From: Planctomycetaceae bacterium
Lineage (GTDB): Bacteria; Planctomycetota; Planctomycetia; Planctomycetales; Planctomycetaceae
DNA length: 64,000 bases
Direction: 5' to 3'
Assembly: GCA_041398825.1 (NCBI GenBank)
Contig: JAWKTX010000004.1
Location: 248,001-312,000, forward strand
The notes under the pieces are model-generated. The model was given only the letters and a program-made list of their open reading frames with translations. It had not been told where the DNA came from and ran no database searches. The position numbers and the translations under genes were made by a program. Below are positions 18,666 through 27,005 of this stretch, one piece after another; position 1 is the stretch's first letter; every line of letters begins with the position of its first letter.

Positions 18666-18830
18666 TCACTCCGGCGAAGATGGTGCTGATGGTGAAGCCG
18701 CCCGAAATTTCCACGACTTCCAGAGATGTCGGAAGAAGACCATCAAGCCAGCACTGCCGCCAACAATGGCTTGCAGCAGAAGACTACCGGCACCTGGATC
18801 AAGATAAGCGAGCATGGTAAAGTCTGTCAT
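18666..18830 (-). CDS. 54-aa conserved small membrane protein (YLDPGAGS type)
   Basis: A short protein starting MTDFTMLAYLDPGAGS, then a single membrane helix (LLLQAIVGGSAGLMVFF), then a basic cytoplasmic-type tail (RHLWKSWKFR). The YLDPG-G-S-LLLQ-GG-AG pattern recurs in small proteins of several phyla, which I recall near polysaccharide or lipid modification genes. The ATG at 18830 has AAGAAG upstream; an in-frame ATG at 18878 is less likely. Its stop codon is 3 bases before the TTG of the next gene, whose ribosome-binding site lies in its last codons, so expression of the two is coupled. It may act as a membrane partner of the downstream enzymes (inference). Confidence 0.75.
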   Translation of the reverse strand: MTDFTMLAYLDPGAGSLLLQAIVGGSAGLMVFFRHLWKSWKFRAASPSAPSSPE

Positions 18831-19169
18831 GGCAATCTTCTTTACTAAGTGCGGCATCAAAATGAAGTCGAATCGCATTCAGGGATGAGCTTCCAAATTC
18901 GGCGTCTCACGCTGAAAGAAGGTGACTTTCGTGATGCCATCGCCGTCACCCGCGCAATTAACCTCGGCTGGCGATTCAGGATTCGGTGAATTCCGAAAAT
19001 CTTTGTTCTGGGTAGCAGAGGCCGCGATTTCGCTCAGAACACCGGATGGAAGATTCGTGTGTTTGCAAAGAAACTCTTCGATTTATTTACGGCGGCGGTT
19101 AACAAGGCGACTTGCCTGCGGAACGGTACGACGGATGACTGAGATCGCGAACTCTAACGGATACAGGTT
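18831..19169. other. Divergent intergenic region between the two operons
   Basis: Must hold the promoters of the minus-strand three-gene operon and of the plus-strand lipid-modification cluster. No gene, strong hairpin or recognisable promoter pair was found. Confidence 0.35.
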
Positions 19170-20531
19170 GTGAAAATCGGAATCATAGGATCAGGAATAT
19201 CGGGACTGACGGCCGCCTGGATCCTGAACCGTCACCACGACGTCACCGTGCTTGAGGCGAGTGATCGGGTTGGCGGTCACACAAATACCGTCACAGTAGA
19301 CGACGAAGGGAAATCACTGAACGTGGACACGGGATTCATCGTTTACAACGATCGAACCTACCCGAACTTCATTCGACTGCTTTCTGCTCTTGGTCTTCAG
19401 GGGCAGCCTACCGCGATGAGTTTCAGTGTCAGTTGTGAAGAGTCCGGCCTGGAGTATTGCGGCTCCGGCCTCTCCGGGCTGTTTTGCCAGAAACGGAACC
19501 TGCTGAATCCTTCGTTCCTCCGGATGTTGGGGGACATACTTCGGTTCAACAAGCTTGGCTCTGAAGATGCCGTCGCCGATCAGGTTCCTGATGTTATGAC
19601 AGTCGGCGAATACCTGCGTTTCCGGAATTTGGGGCGTTGGTTTGCCGAAAAGTACCTTCTTCCCATGGGTGCGGCGATCTGGTCGTGTCCAGTGGGGGCC
19701 TTTGAGCAGTTCCCAATTCGATTCATTCTGGAATTCTACTTAAACCATGGCCTACTCGCTGTAAGGAATCGTCCGACCTGGCGGACAATCCCTGGTGGAT
19801 CCCGCCAGTATGTTGATCGAATTCTTGGTCAGCTTGATCGTCCCGTACGACTGGGCGAAAAGGTTGTGAAAATCATTCCGCGAGAGAGCATGGTTTCCGT
19901 ATTCACAAGAGGAAACGTCGAGTTCCAGTTCGACGAGGTCATTGTTGCCTGCCACAGCGATCAGGCCCTGAGAATGCTGGATGCTCCAACCCACGCACAG
20001 CAGGAGATCCTGACCGGTTTCCCGTACTCAAAGAGTACGGCTGTGCTTCACACCGATACCCGTCTGCTTCCTCGTCGACAGGCCGCATGGTCCAGCTGGA
20101 ACTATCGGATCCTAAAGGATCAGCAGGATCTGGCGACGGTGACGTACGACATGAATATCCTGCAGCACCTGGCCACGGAAAAAACCTACTGCGTGACGCT
20201 GAACCACACAGAAGCGATTCGAGACGAATGTGTGCTGGCCGAATTCAACTATTCGCATCCAATCTTCACGACGAGCCGTCATCGTCTGCAGCAGCGGCAT
20301 AATGAATTGATTCGGGCAAATCGGCTCTCTTTTTGCGGTGCCTACTGGGGTAACGGTTTCCACGAAGACGGCGTGAACAGCGCGTTGTCGGTTTGTCAGG
20401 GTTTTGGAATTGGCCGCGACTGGGATCAGCCGACGTTGCTTTCCGACCACGTTCGTAACTCGACGACCGAAGGATCAGGGCATTTGCCGGCTTTCGAGTC
20501 AGCCGAGAACGAATTCCGGGGACAACTCTGA
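19170..20531 (+). CDS. FAD-dependent amine-oxidase-like oxidoreductase
   Basis: A 453-residue flavoprotein starting with GTG at 19170, so that the dinucleotide-binding fold begins immediately: KIGIIGSGISGLTAAWIL, then VTVLEASDRVGGHTNTV. The family (NAD(P)-binding, amine-oxidase or desaturase-like) includes ENDTGFIVYND-type and WSCP-type segments, here NVDTGFIVYNDRTYPNF and AAIWSCPVGAFEQFP; the FAD-closing region is FCGAYWGNGFHEDGVNSAL. It is the first gene of a cluster with DUF1365 and CFA-synthase-like genes, its stop TGA sharing one base with the next ATG. In proteobacteria such clusters alter membrane fatty acids; this enzyme probably oxidises a modified acyl chain (inference). Confidence 0.9.
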   Translation: MKIGIIGSGISGLTAAWILNRHHDVTVLEASDRVGGHTNTVTVDDEGKSLNVDTGFIVYNDRTYPNFIRLLSALGLQGQPTAMSFSVSCEESGLEYCGSGLSGLFCQKRNLLNPSFLRMLGDILRFNKLGSEDAVADQVPDVMTVGEYLRFRNLGRWFAEKYLLPMGAAIWSCPVGAFEQFPIRFILEFYLNHGLLAVRNRPTWRTIPGGSRQYVDRILGQLDRPVRLGEKVVKIIPRESMVSVFTRGNVEFQFDEVIVACHSDQALRMLDAPTHAQQEILTGFPYSKSTAVLHTDTRLLPRRQAAWSSWNYRILKDQQDLATVTYDMNILQHLATEKTYCVTLNHTEAIRDECVLAEFNYSHPIFTTSRHRLQQRHNELIRANRLSFCGAYWGNGFHEDGVNSALSVCQGFGIGRDWDQPTLLSDHVRNSTTEGSGHLPAFESAENEFRGQL

Positions 20532-21436
20532 TGGAGAGTTGCCTCTATTCGGGACGCGTTCGTCATCGCCGTTTCGGCCCCAGACCCCACGAATTCAGTT
20601 ACAAGCTGTTCATGCCCTTCATCGATCTCGGGGAACTGGACGGGCTGATGTCGTGTGCCCCGTTTTGCTCAACATCATTTGCAGCAGTTTGGTTTCGGCG
20701 AAAGGACTTTCTGGGCGACCCAGCCCTGTCGCTCGACGAAGCGGTTCGTCAGTTGCTCGAAGAACGATGCGGATTGCGACCCAAAGGACCAATTCGCTTG
20801 CTGACAAACCTTCGGTACTGGGGTGTCTCGATGAACCCGGTCTGTTTTTACTTCTGCTACGACGAAACCGGAGTGAACGTCGAGACTCTGGTTGCTGAGG
20901 TTAACAACACTCCCTGGGGCGAAAAATACTGCTACGTCGTTCAAAATCCGTTTTCGACAGACAACGCTTCCTCAAAGAAAGTGCTTCACGTGTCTCCTTT
21001 CATGGGAATGGACATGAAGTACGTCTGGAAGTTAACCCGTCCCGGTCAGGGGCTCTCTATTCACATCGAAAACCATGCAATCCCGGGAAGCGACACCACG
21101 GATTCGCCCGCAATCTCATCTTCCAGCCACAGCGCAGACCATCCTGACCATGTCTTCGTGGACGCCACAAAATCGACGGAGTCGATCTCCGGTGCATCCA
21201 GCGCCGATCATTTGGACACTGATCAGAAGTCCGCAATTTTTGATGCGACGCTCACTTTGAATCGCGTGCCATGGACTCGATGGAATCTGGCACGACAGAT
21301 GATTCGATTTCCGTGTATGACAGCCACGGTCACTGCAGGTATCTACTGGCAGGCGCTGCGTCTTTGGCTGAAAGGTGTTCCATTCGTTCCTCATCCGCGA
21401 GTTTCACTTAATCCCTCCTCAAACGGAATTGTCTAA
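20531..21436 (+). CDS. DUF1365 protein
   Basis: 301 residues, cytoplasmic. DUF1365 pattern: SCLYSGRVRHRRFGPRPHEFSYKLFMPFIDL at the start, then KDFLGDPALSLDEAVRQLL, PIRLLTNLRYWGVSMNPVCFYFCYD, EVNNTPWGEKYCYVV, FHVSPFM-like VLHVSPFMGMDMKY, and a C-terminal IYWQALRLWLKGVPFVPHP. An insertion rich in Ser and Asp (about residues 185-235) is longer than in most relatives. Biochemical function is not established; the gene is nearly always found next to the FAD enzyme and a CFA-like methyltransferase, as here, with one-base overlaps at both ends, strongly suggesting a shared pathway. Confidence 0.92.
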   Translation: MESCLYSGRVRHRRFGPRPHEFSYKLFMPFIDLGELDGLMSCAPFCSTSFAAVWFRRKDFLGDPALSLDEAVRQLLEERCGLRPKGPIRLLTNLRYWGVSMNPVCFYFCYDETGVNVETLVAEVNNTPWGEKYCYVVQNPFSTDNASSKKVLHVSPFMGMDMKYVWKLTRPGQGLSIHIENHAIPGSDTTDSPAISSSSHSADHPDHVFVDATKSTESISGASSADHLDTDQKSAIFDATLTLNRVPWTRWNLARQMIRFPCMTATVTAGIYWQALRLWLKGVPFVPHPRVSLNPSSNGIV

Positions 21437-22731
21437 TGTCTCTGGAGCAAACATCGACTTTGTCAATTTCCTCCTCTGCAGATTCGCCGTCAGGCAGCGC
21501 GGAACGGATCTTCGGGCATCGTTCCAGTCGTTCCCGATCGATACTGATTCGCACCCTGCTCAGCCGTCTTGCCGGTATCAAGACGGGCCATTTGGCCATT
21601 GTCCATGCCGACACGCGATACTCATTCGGAGATCCGACTTCTTCTCTGCAGGCTGTTGTTCATATTCACGATGAGCGTCTGTTTGCTCGCTCTTTACTGG
21701 GTGGCGCCGTTGGTGCTTCTGAATCCTATCTTCAGGGGCACTGGGACTGCGACGACCTCACCAGTCTGTTTCGCATTCTTCTTCGCAACGAAGCAGTGCT
21801 GCATCAACTGCGAGTCTCTCGCTGGTCGCCGCTCGGCTTAGCTCGAAAAATCGGACATTTCCTGAATCGAAATTCACGTCAGGGAAGTCAGAAAAACATC
21901 AGCGCGCACTACGATTTGAGCAACGAATTTTTTCAGCTGTTCCTCGATCCAACGATGTTATATTCCAGTGCGTTGTTCACGTCGCCGGAGATGTCGCTTG
22001 AAGAAGCTTCCGTTGAAAAAATTGACCGCATTTGCCGCAAGCTGGATCTGAAATCAAACGAACACATTGTTGAGATTGGAACTGGATGGGGAGCATTCGC
22101 CATTCATGCCGCCACAGAATATGGCTGCCGCGTCACCACGACCACCATCTCGAAAGAGCAGCATCGCTACGCTGGTCAGAAAATCCATGAACTCGGACTG
22201 CAAAACCGTATCGAACTGCTGCTCAGCGATTATCGTGATCTGAAGGGCCAGTACGATAAGCTGGTGTCCATCGAAATGATTGAGGCCGTCGGTCGCGAAT
22301 ACCTGCCGTCCTATTTTCAAACATGCGAGCGACTCGTAAAGCCGGGCGGAGCAATGATGCTGCAGGCGATTGTAATGCCGGAGCAGCGTTTTGACGCTTA
22401 CGCCTCGTCGGTGGACTTCATCCAGAAGTATATTTTCCCGGGCGGCTTCCTGCCCTCGGTGACCGAAATGCAAAAACATGTGAGCCAGCAGACACAGTTC
22501 CGAATGCTGGACCTTTTCGATATGGGTTTTCACTACGCGGAAACGCTTCGCGTTTGGAACAACCGATTTCACCAGCGTCTGCATGAAGTAAAGCAGCTTG
22601 GGTTTGATGAACGTTTTATACGAATGTGGCGGTATTACCTGACCTATTGCGAGGCTGCGTTCACGGAACGAGCAACAGGAGTGGCACAGATTCTCTGGGC
22701 GAAGCCGGACGCAAAGCTGCACGCGGTTTAG
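21436..22731 (+). CDS. CFA-synthase-like fatty acyl methyltransferase
   Basis: A 431-residue SAM-dependent enzyme of the cyclopropane fatty acid synthase family, acting on unsaturated acyl chains of membrane phospholipids. Seen: NISAHYDLSNEFFQLFLD, VEIGTGWGAFAIHAA (SAM binding), TTTISKEQHRYA, SIEMIEAVGREY and QKYIFPGGFLPS. Compared with E. coli Cfa, the catalytic-site Cys139 is Ser178 (LYSSALF) and His266 is Gln310 (MLQAIV), while Glu239 is kept as E283. These two residues help hold bicarbonate in Cfa, so this paralogue may add a plain methyl or methylene group rather than form a ring (inference). Start ATG shares a base with the DUF1365 stop. Confidence 0.9.
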   Translation: MSLEQTSTLSISSSADSPSGSAERIFGHRSSRSRSILIRTLLSRLAGIKTGHLAIVHADTRYSFGDPTSSLQAVVHIHDERLFARSLLGGAVGASESYLQGHWDCDDLTSLFRILLRNEAVLHQLRVSRWSPLGLARKIGHFLNRNSRQGSQKNISAHYDLSNEFFQLFLDPTMLYSSALFTSPEMSLEEASVEKIDRICRKLDLKSNEHIVEIGTGWGAFAIHAATEYGCRVTTTTISKEQHRYAGQKIHELGLQNRIELLLSDYRDLKGQYDKLVSIEMIEAVGREYLPSYFQTCERLVKPGGAMMLQAIVMPEQRFDAYASSVDFIQKYIFPGGFLPSVTEMQKHVSQQTQFRMLDLFDMGFHYAETLRVWNNRFHQRLHEVKQLGFDERFIRMWRYYLTYCEAAFTERATGVAQILWAKPDAKLHAV

Positions 22732-22743
22732 CTTAGCTTAGCT
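22728..22743. repeat. TTAGC x3 tandem repeat over the stop of the CFA-like gene
   Basis: Three perfect TTAGC units plus one base. The stop codon TAG (22729-22731) is inside the first unit. Confidence 0.8.
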
Positions 22744-22947
22744 ATCCGTTGAAAAGCCGGGACAGGCAAGCAGGACGACTGGAAACGATCGTGTTTTAAG
22801 GTCTTCTGGTCGAGCCGGTCCCGTTTCTCAACAGGTTGTTAGCCGCCCCCGCGAGCGTGCTTGTCCTTTGCAGATATCTTGCTGCACAACCATGTGTTGA
22901 ATCCCGTGGTCAAACTCGACGGGCTGCATCCTTCGGGCAGGCAGATG

Positions 22948-22963
22948 ATTGACGAATTGACGA
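22948..22963. repeat. 8-bp tandem duplication before the DUF1295 gene
   Basis: Two perfect adjacent copies of ATTGACGA, ending 21 bases before the DUF1295 start codon, in its leader or promoter region. Confidence 0.75.
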
Positions 22964-22984
22964 TCTCGACGCAAAGGCTGCACG

Positions 22985-23866
22985 ATGACATCTGGTCTGC
23001 TGGCGACATCTCTCTTAGCCGGAACTGTGGTCTTCACCATCGCGTGGGTCATTTCGCTGGTTAGGCATCGAGTCGATATTATTGACTCTTTCTGGGGCCT
23101 CGGATTTATCGCTGCAGTCGCAGTCGTTCGAAATCCAGTCTGGCTCGATTCATCTGTTTTCAATTTTCCTGCCGGTGTGAGGACAGCAGCCGATTTGCTG
23201 TTTGTGATGCTGATCGTTTGGGCGCTGCGTCTCAGCATCCAATTGTTCTGGCGATGGACGCTCGAATCGCGTGAAGATCACCGCTACACAGCGATGCGGA
23301 ATCGCAATCCTCCACGGTGGAAATACACGTGTTTAATAACGGTCTTCTGGCTTCAGACCAGCATCATGTGGGTAGTCAGTCTACCGATTCAGGCGGCAAT
23401 GCTTGCAGGCCAGCACCCAGCGGATGAAGCTGCAGCATCCGCGCCGCTGTCTTTGGCCGGGCATCTACTGCTGGTGTCGGGATTGCTGTTGAGCGCAGGT
23501 GGCGTGATATTTGAAGGTCTGGCAGACTGGCAGCTGTTTCATTTCCGGCGGAATCCCGCGAACGTCGGCAGGGTCCTTGACACTGGACTCTGGCGATTCA
23601 GTCGTCATCCAAACTACTTTGGCGAATTCACGGTTTGGTGGGGATTCTTTCTGCTGACACAGGCCTGCGGTGTTTCCATCCTCGCGATCACCTCTCCGAT
23701 TCTGATGAGCCTGTTTCTGCTGCGTATCTCCGGCGTCACTCTGATGGAAAAGGACATCTCCCAACGGCGCCCGGAATATCAACACTACGCCGCTGTGACC
23801 AACACCTTCTTTCCGGGACCGCGAAAAAAGATGGATCAGGCCGGTGACGTCGGACAGTCCCCCTGA
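22985..23866 (+). CDS. DUF1295 membrane protein (steroid 5-alpha-reductase-like)
   Basis: 293 residues with about six membrane helices. Family blocks: RVDIIDSFWGLGFI near the start, RYTAMR, FWLQTSIMWVVSLPIQA, and the C-terminal signature NVGRVLDTGLWRFSRHPNYFGEFTVWWGFFL with SGVTLMEKDISQRRPEYQHY. DUF1295 proteins share the fold of steroid 5-alpha reductases and isoprenylcysteine methyltransferases and are predicted to reduce or methylate lipid substrates with NADPH or SAM. It is the fourth gene of the lipid-modification cluster, although 253 bases separate it from the CFA-like gene, so it may have its own promoter. Confidence 0.88.
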   Translation: MTSGLLATSLLAGTVVFTIAWVISLVRHRVDIIDSFWGLGFIAAVAVVRNPVWLDSSVFNFPAGVRTAADLLFVMLIVWALRLSIQLFWRWTLESREDHRYTAMRNRNPPRWKYTCLITVFWLQTSIMWVVSLPIQAAMLAGQHPADEAAASAPLSLAGHLLLVSGLLLSAGGVIFEGLADWQLFHFRRNPANVGRVLDTGLWRFSRHPNYFGEFTVWWGFFLLTQACGVSILAITSPILMSLFLLRISGVTLMEKDISQRRPEYQHYAAVTNTFFPGPRKKMDQAGDVGQSP

Positions 23867-24265
23867 TTCCAGGCGTCGACCGACAGATTCATTTCTGCGG
23901 GATTCGGACCGACGTTGATGACTCTGCCCTGCGGTTTCCGCGAGTCCCCCGATGTACTTTCAGAGAGTCGGCCCGCCTTTGGCTGACAGTGTTGTTTTAA
24001 GAGACGTTGTTCCACCGCCCTTTCGATTCAGCACAGACGGTCTACTGCGGTCCAAAAACGCAAGTTTCCTGCGATCCCTGGTCTGATCACCGCGCGAAGC
24101 AGTGTCGTTTCGTTGTCACTGGTTTCCTGCCAGACCAGTCTCCAGGGGAAAGGATTGTAGTTTTATTAAGGGTGCATTAGATTCAGCGGGATCATTCCTG
24201 AAACCTGCGTCCACGCCCATCGTAGACGCTTCCTCATCGGATTAAGTCGCAGAAGGGAGTTCGCG
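23867..24265. other. Intergenic region upstream of the DUF1559 gene
   Basis: No gene seen on either strand. The final bases carry a strong ribosome-binding site (AGAAGGGAG) for the next gene; an A+T-rich stretch near 24160-24175 is the best place for its promoter. Confidence 0.4.
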
Positions 24266-25300
24266 ATGACAAACCCTCTACAGAAGTCAGCTGTCGTCCC
24301 GCATCATCGTCGTGGTGGTATCTCAGCTCGGACCGTTGTATCGCTGATTCTGGCAGCCGCGTTCTTCGTTATTGTGTTGCCTGTCGCGATCGCTCTGATT
24401 CTTCCTGCCATTCAGCAAGCCAGGGAATCCGCGAGACGGACCGAATCGAAGAACACAATGAAGGCACTTGGTCTGGCGATACACAACTATCACGATACCT
24501 ACGGGATGCTTCCACCAGCGTCGATTGCTACGCCCGCCTACAGGTTCGATTTGCTATCATCAAACTCCGGTTCTGCAATCCAGGAACCAAAGGTGCCTGT
24601 CAAAACGGTAGCGTTCCAGCAGCCCCCTCGTGTCACCGGCGTGGCTCCTTCAGACGCAGGTTCATTTATGGAGTTTGCCGAAGCGGCGATCGCCAGCGAT
24701 CCTTCACTGGCTGTTCAGCCATTTGAGCCGTTTACGGAGAACTCTTTGGGTGCAGAGACTGTAGCTCCGCTGGACGTTACAGAGAGTCACCAGCACCACA
24801 GCAGCTGGATGACTGCCTTGCTGCCCTACGTTGGACGTTTGGATGTCTGGAATCAAATTGATCCGGATCAACCCTGGGATAGCGCACGCAACCTGCCAGC
24901 GTCAATGACTGCTGTGAAGGAGTTTCATCTGACGGGGCTCGTGGCGAGTCGGCCGGAAAGCATAATGTCCGGAAAGTTTGGTGCCTCACACTACGCAGCG
25001 AATGCTCAGCTCCTGAAGCTGAATGGGTCGGTTCGATTTCATCACATTTCCGACGGATTATCGAATACAATTCTGCTCGGGACAGTCACTACAGGCCTTG
25101 CACCCTGGGCAGGCTCCGGCAGTCTGCGTGATCCCGGCCATGGTATCGGAGCGGCCACAAATCAATTCTCTTACCCGAGCTTGCCCGTTGCCCTGTTCCT
25201 GATGGGTGATGGCAGCGTTACGGTTCTCCCTTCATCCACTTCCCCGCAAGTGCTCAATGCACTGGCTGGTCCCGATGACGGAGCCGCAATTGCTTTTTGA
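24266..25300 (+). CDS. DUF1559 protein with altered, non-prepilin N-terminus
   Basis: 344 residues. After the N-terminal helix it follows the planctomycete DUF1559 pseudopilin pattern closely: LPAIQQARESARRTESKNTMKALGLAIHNYHDTYGMLPP, SSWMTALLPYVGRLDVWNQID, and the C-terminal LFLMGDGSVTVLP. The usual type IV prepilin motif (GFTLIELLVVIAIIA) is replaced by GGISARTVVSLILAAAFF (17-34), losing the conserved Phe and Glu5, so processing by prepilin peptidase is doubtful and the helix (22-46) may be a permanent anchor. A spacer of about 90 residues, rich in Pro and Ser, lies between 88 and 175. Transcribed alone. Confidence 0.85.
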   Translation: MTNPLQKSAVVPHHRRGGISARTVVSLILAAAFFVIVLPVAIALILPAIQQARESARRTESKNTMKALGLAIHNYHDTYGMLPPASIATPAYRFDLLSSNSGSAIQEPKVPVKTVAFQQPPRVTGVAPSDAGSFMEFAEAAIASDPSLAVQPFEPFTENSLGAETVAPLDVTESHQHHSSWMTALLPYVGRLDVWNQIDPDQPWDSARNLPASMTAVKEFHLTGLVASRPESIMSGKFGASHYAANAQLLKLNGSVRFHHISDGLSNTILLGTVTTGLAPWAGSGSLRDPGHGIGAATNQFSYPSLPVALFLMGDGSVTVLPSSTSPQVLNALAGPDDGAAIAF

Positions 25301-25810
25301 GACCGCCGTTCGGCAGCCTCCCTACAATTCGGTGTTTTGCTGAATCGATCGACCAACGCGCTGACTTCAGTCCGTCAGCCCGATGTCTGTAACAGTGTTT
25401 GCAGAGAGCCCGGTTCCTCTCGCAGTTGAGCGTCATCGTGTGGTCATGTGGCCTGCAATTTTGGGGCGATGGCCGTTTGCGCGAGTTCTCACTCAGAGCT
25501 TGCAGTAAACGACTCAAACTTGATGAATTACTACAGCATCTTTTTTTGCCTCCCATGAACGTGGGAGAGTTGCTCAACTCAAGATTTGTTGAACTACCGA
25601 TGCCGAATGGTGCACTGGTGGTCAAGAACTCACCGCCATTCACTGAACTCCGTGTTTTCCATTTGATTCTTCATTGCCTTGTGACAGTGTGTGCCATCGC
25701 GTCACACACGCATGAGCAAAGTTGAATTCCAGGACCGTTATCTTCCTCGAATTGAGCGGACGTTTGATGCTGTCACTGATTCCGACTCCAGAGACTTCGG
25801 GGCCCAACGA
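25301..25810. other. Intergenic region before the metalloprotease gene
   Basis: About 510 bases without a convincing gene. A T7 run (25541-25547) is followed by a 6-bp hairpin CTCCCA/TGGGAG (25550-25567); the T tract is on the wrong side for a plus-strand terminator. An inverted TGTGAC/GTCACA pair lies near 25680-25707. Confidence 0.35.
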
Positions 25811-26938
25811 ATGAATGCAAATCCTTCCCGGTTGCAGCGCGTCACCATTGCATTGCTTTGTCTTTTTGTCGGTTCTCAGGCGGTGCAGGCCGGGGTCATC
25901 TTCAATTTGACTGATACGGGTGGGGCAGGAATCGGTACGCAGGCTCGTGCCGGATTCGAAGCGGCTGCTGCCTTTTGGTCGTCCAAATTCAGTGACAACG
26001 TTTTCGTCAATCTGAATATAGGTTTCACGACGCTGGGGCCGAATATTCTGGGGTCGGCCAGCTCCACTCAGCAGTTGAATAGTTACACTGATTTCCGCAA
26101 TGCAATCGCTGCAGATATGACGTCATTCCATGACGCAACGTTCTCCGGCAGCCTTCCCGGAGGTGCCAGTTTTGATCCATACATTAATCGGACTTCCGAC
26201 AACCCAAACGGGTTCGGAAGTGCAACCCCATATGTTGACGCGGACGGAGGCGCCAACAATACTCAGGTTCGAATCAACACGGCCACAGCGAAAGCGTTGG
26301 GATTGTTGTCCGCAAATGCTGCTGCATCGGATGCTTCGATTACGTTCAGCGACGCATTCACTTTCGATTTCGATCCGTCCGATGGCATCACAGCGGGTGC
26401 GTTCGACTTTGTTGGTGTTGCCATCCACGAAATTGGCCACGCTCTGGGGTTTGTGAGTGGAGTGGACATTCTGGATATCAATTCCCCACCCGTGAATGGG
26501 CCATTCCTTGACAATCAATTCACCTTTGTTTCGCCACTCGATTTTACCCGATTCTCAATTGACAGCGAAACTGCCGGGGCCGACATCGACTGGACGGCTG
26601 ACGCTCGTGCCAAGTACTTCTCCATCGATGGAGGGGCGACCATATTCCAGAACAATGCCTTTTCAACCGGTTTTTACTTCGGCGATGGTCATCAGGCGAG
26701 TCACTGGAAGGACGACATGGGATTCGGAATCATGGATCCCACGCTGGCCCCGGGAGAACTGGGCGTGCCATCAGAACTGGATTTCATCGCGTTGGACGTG
26801 ATCGGCTGGGACCGAATGAGCATCTCGGCAGTTCCCGAACCATCCTCTACCGCCCTGATGAGTCTTATTGCGTTGGCTTTTGTGAGGCGATCGCGACGTC
26901 AGAGAGATGATCCTTCGGCAAATGCCGAAGCCACCTGA
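25811..26938 (+). CDS. PEP-CTERM metalloprotease-like protein (NF038122 type)
   Basis: 375 residues. A signal peptide (VTIALLCLFVGSQAVQA) precedes a secreted domain with a zinc-binding HEIGH motif (H206-H210) in VAIHEIGHALGFVSGVD. The position ten residues after the first His, a His in classical metzincins, is Ser216 here; D219 could serve instead. The C-terminus is a PEP-CTERM sorting signal: AVPEPSS, a short hydrophobic helix (TALMSLIALAF), then RRSRRQR, predicting handling by an exosortase. The ATG at 25811 places the signal peptide at the start; an in-frame ATG at 25691 would add 40 charged residues. Substrate unknown. Confidence 0.85.
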   Translation: MNANPSRLQRVTIALLCLFVGSQAVQAGVIFNLTDTGGAGIGTQARAGFEAAAAFWSSKFSDNVFVNLNIGFTTLGPNILGSASSTQQLNSYTDFRNAIAADMTSFHDATFSGSLPGGASFDPYINRTSDNPNGFGSATPYVDADGGANNTQVRINTATAKALGLLSANAAASDASITFSDAFTFDFDPSDGITAGAFDFVGVAIHEIGHALGFVSGVDILDINSPPVNGPFLDNQFTFVSPLDFTRFSIDSETAGADIDWTADARAKYFSIDGGATIFQNNAFSTGFYFGDGHQASHWKDDMGFGIMDPTLAPGELGVPSELDFIALDVIGWDRMSISAVPEPSSTALMSLIALAFVRRSRRQRDDPSANAEAT

Positions 26939-27005
26939 TCGTGGCGTGCCGTTAGCTTCATCGCCGCCTCCCAACACGATCTCCTGACGGTGTTTCGCAA
27001 GGATG

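Noticed and set aside
25541..25567. T7 tract with an adjacent 6-bp hairpin
   Set aside because: The T tract precedes the hairpin on the plus strand, and on the minus strand an A tract follows it, so it does not fit a terminator on either strand.
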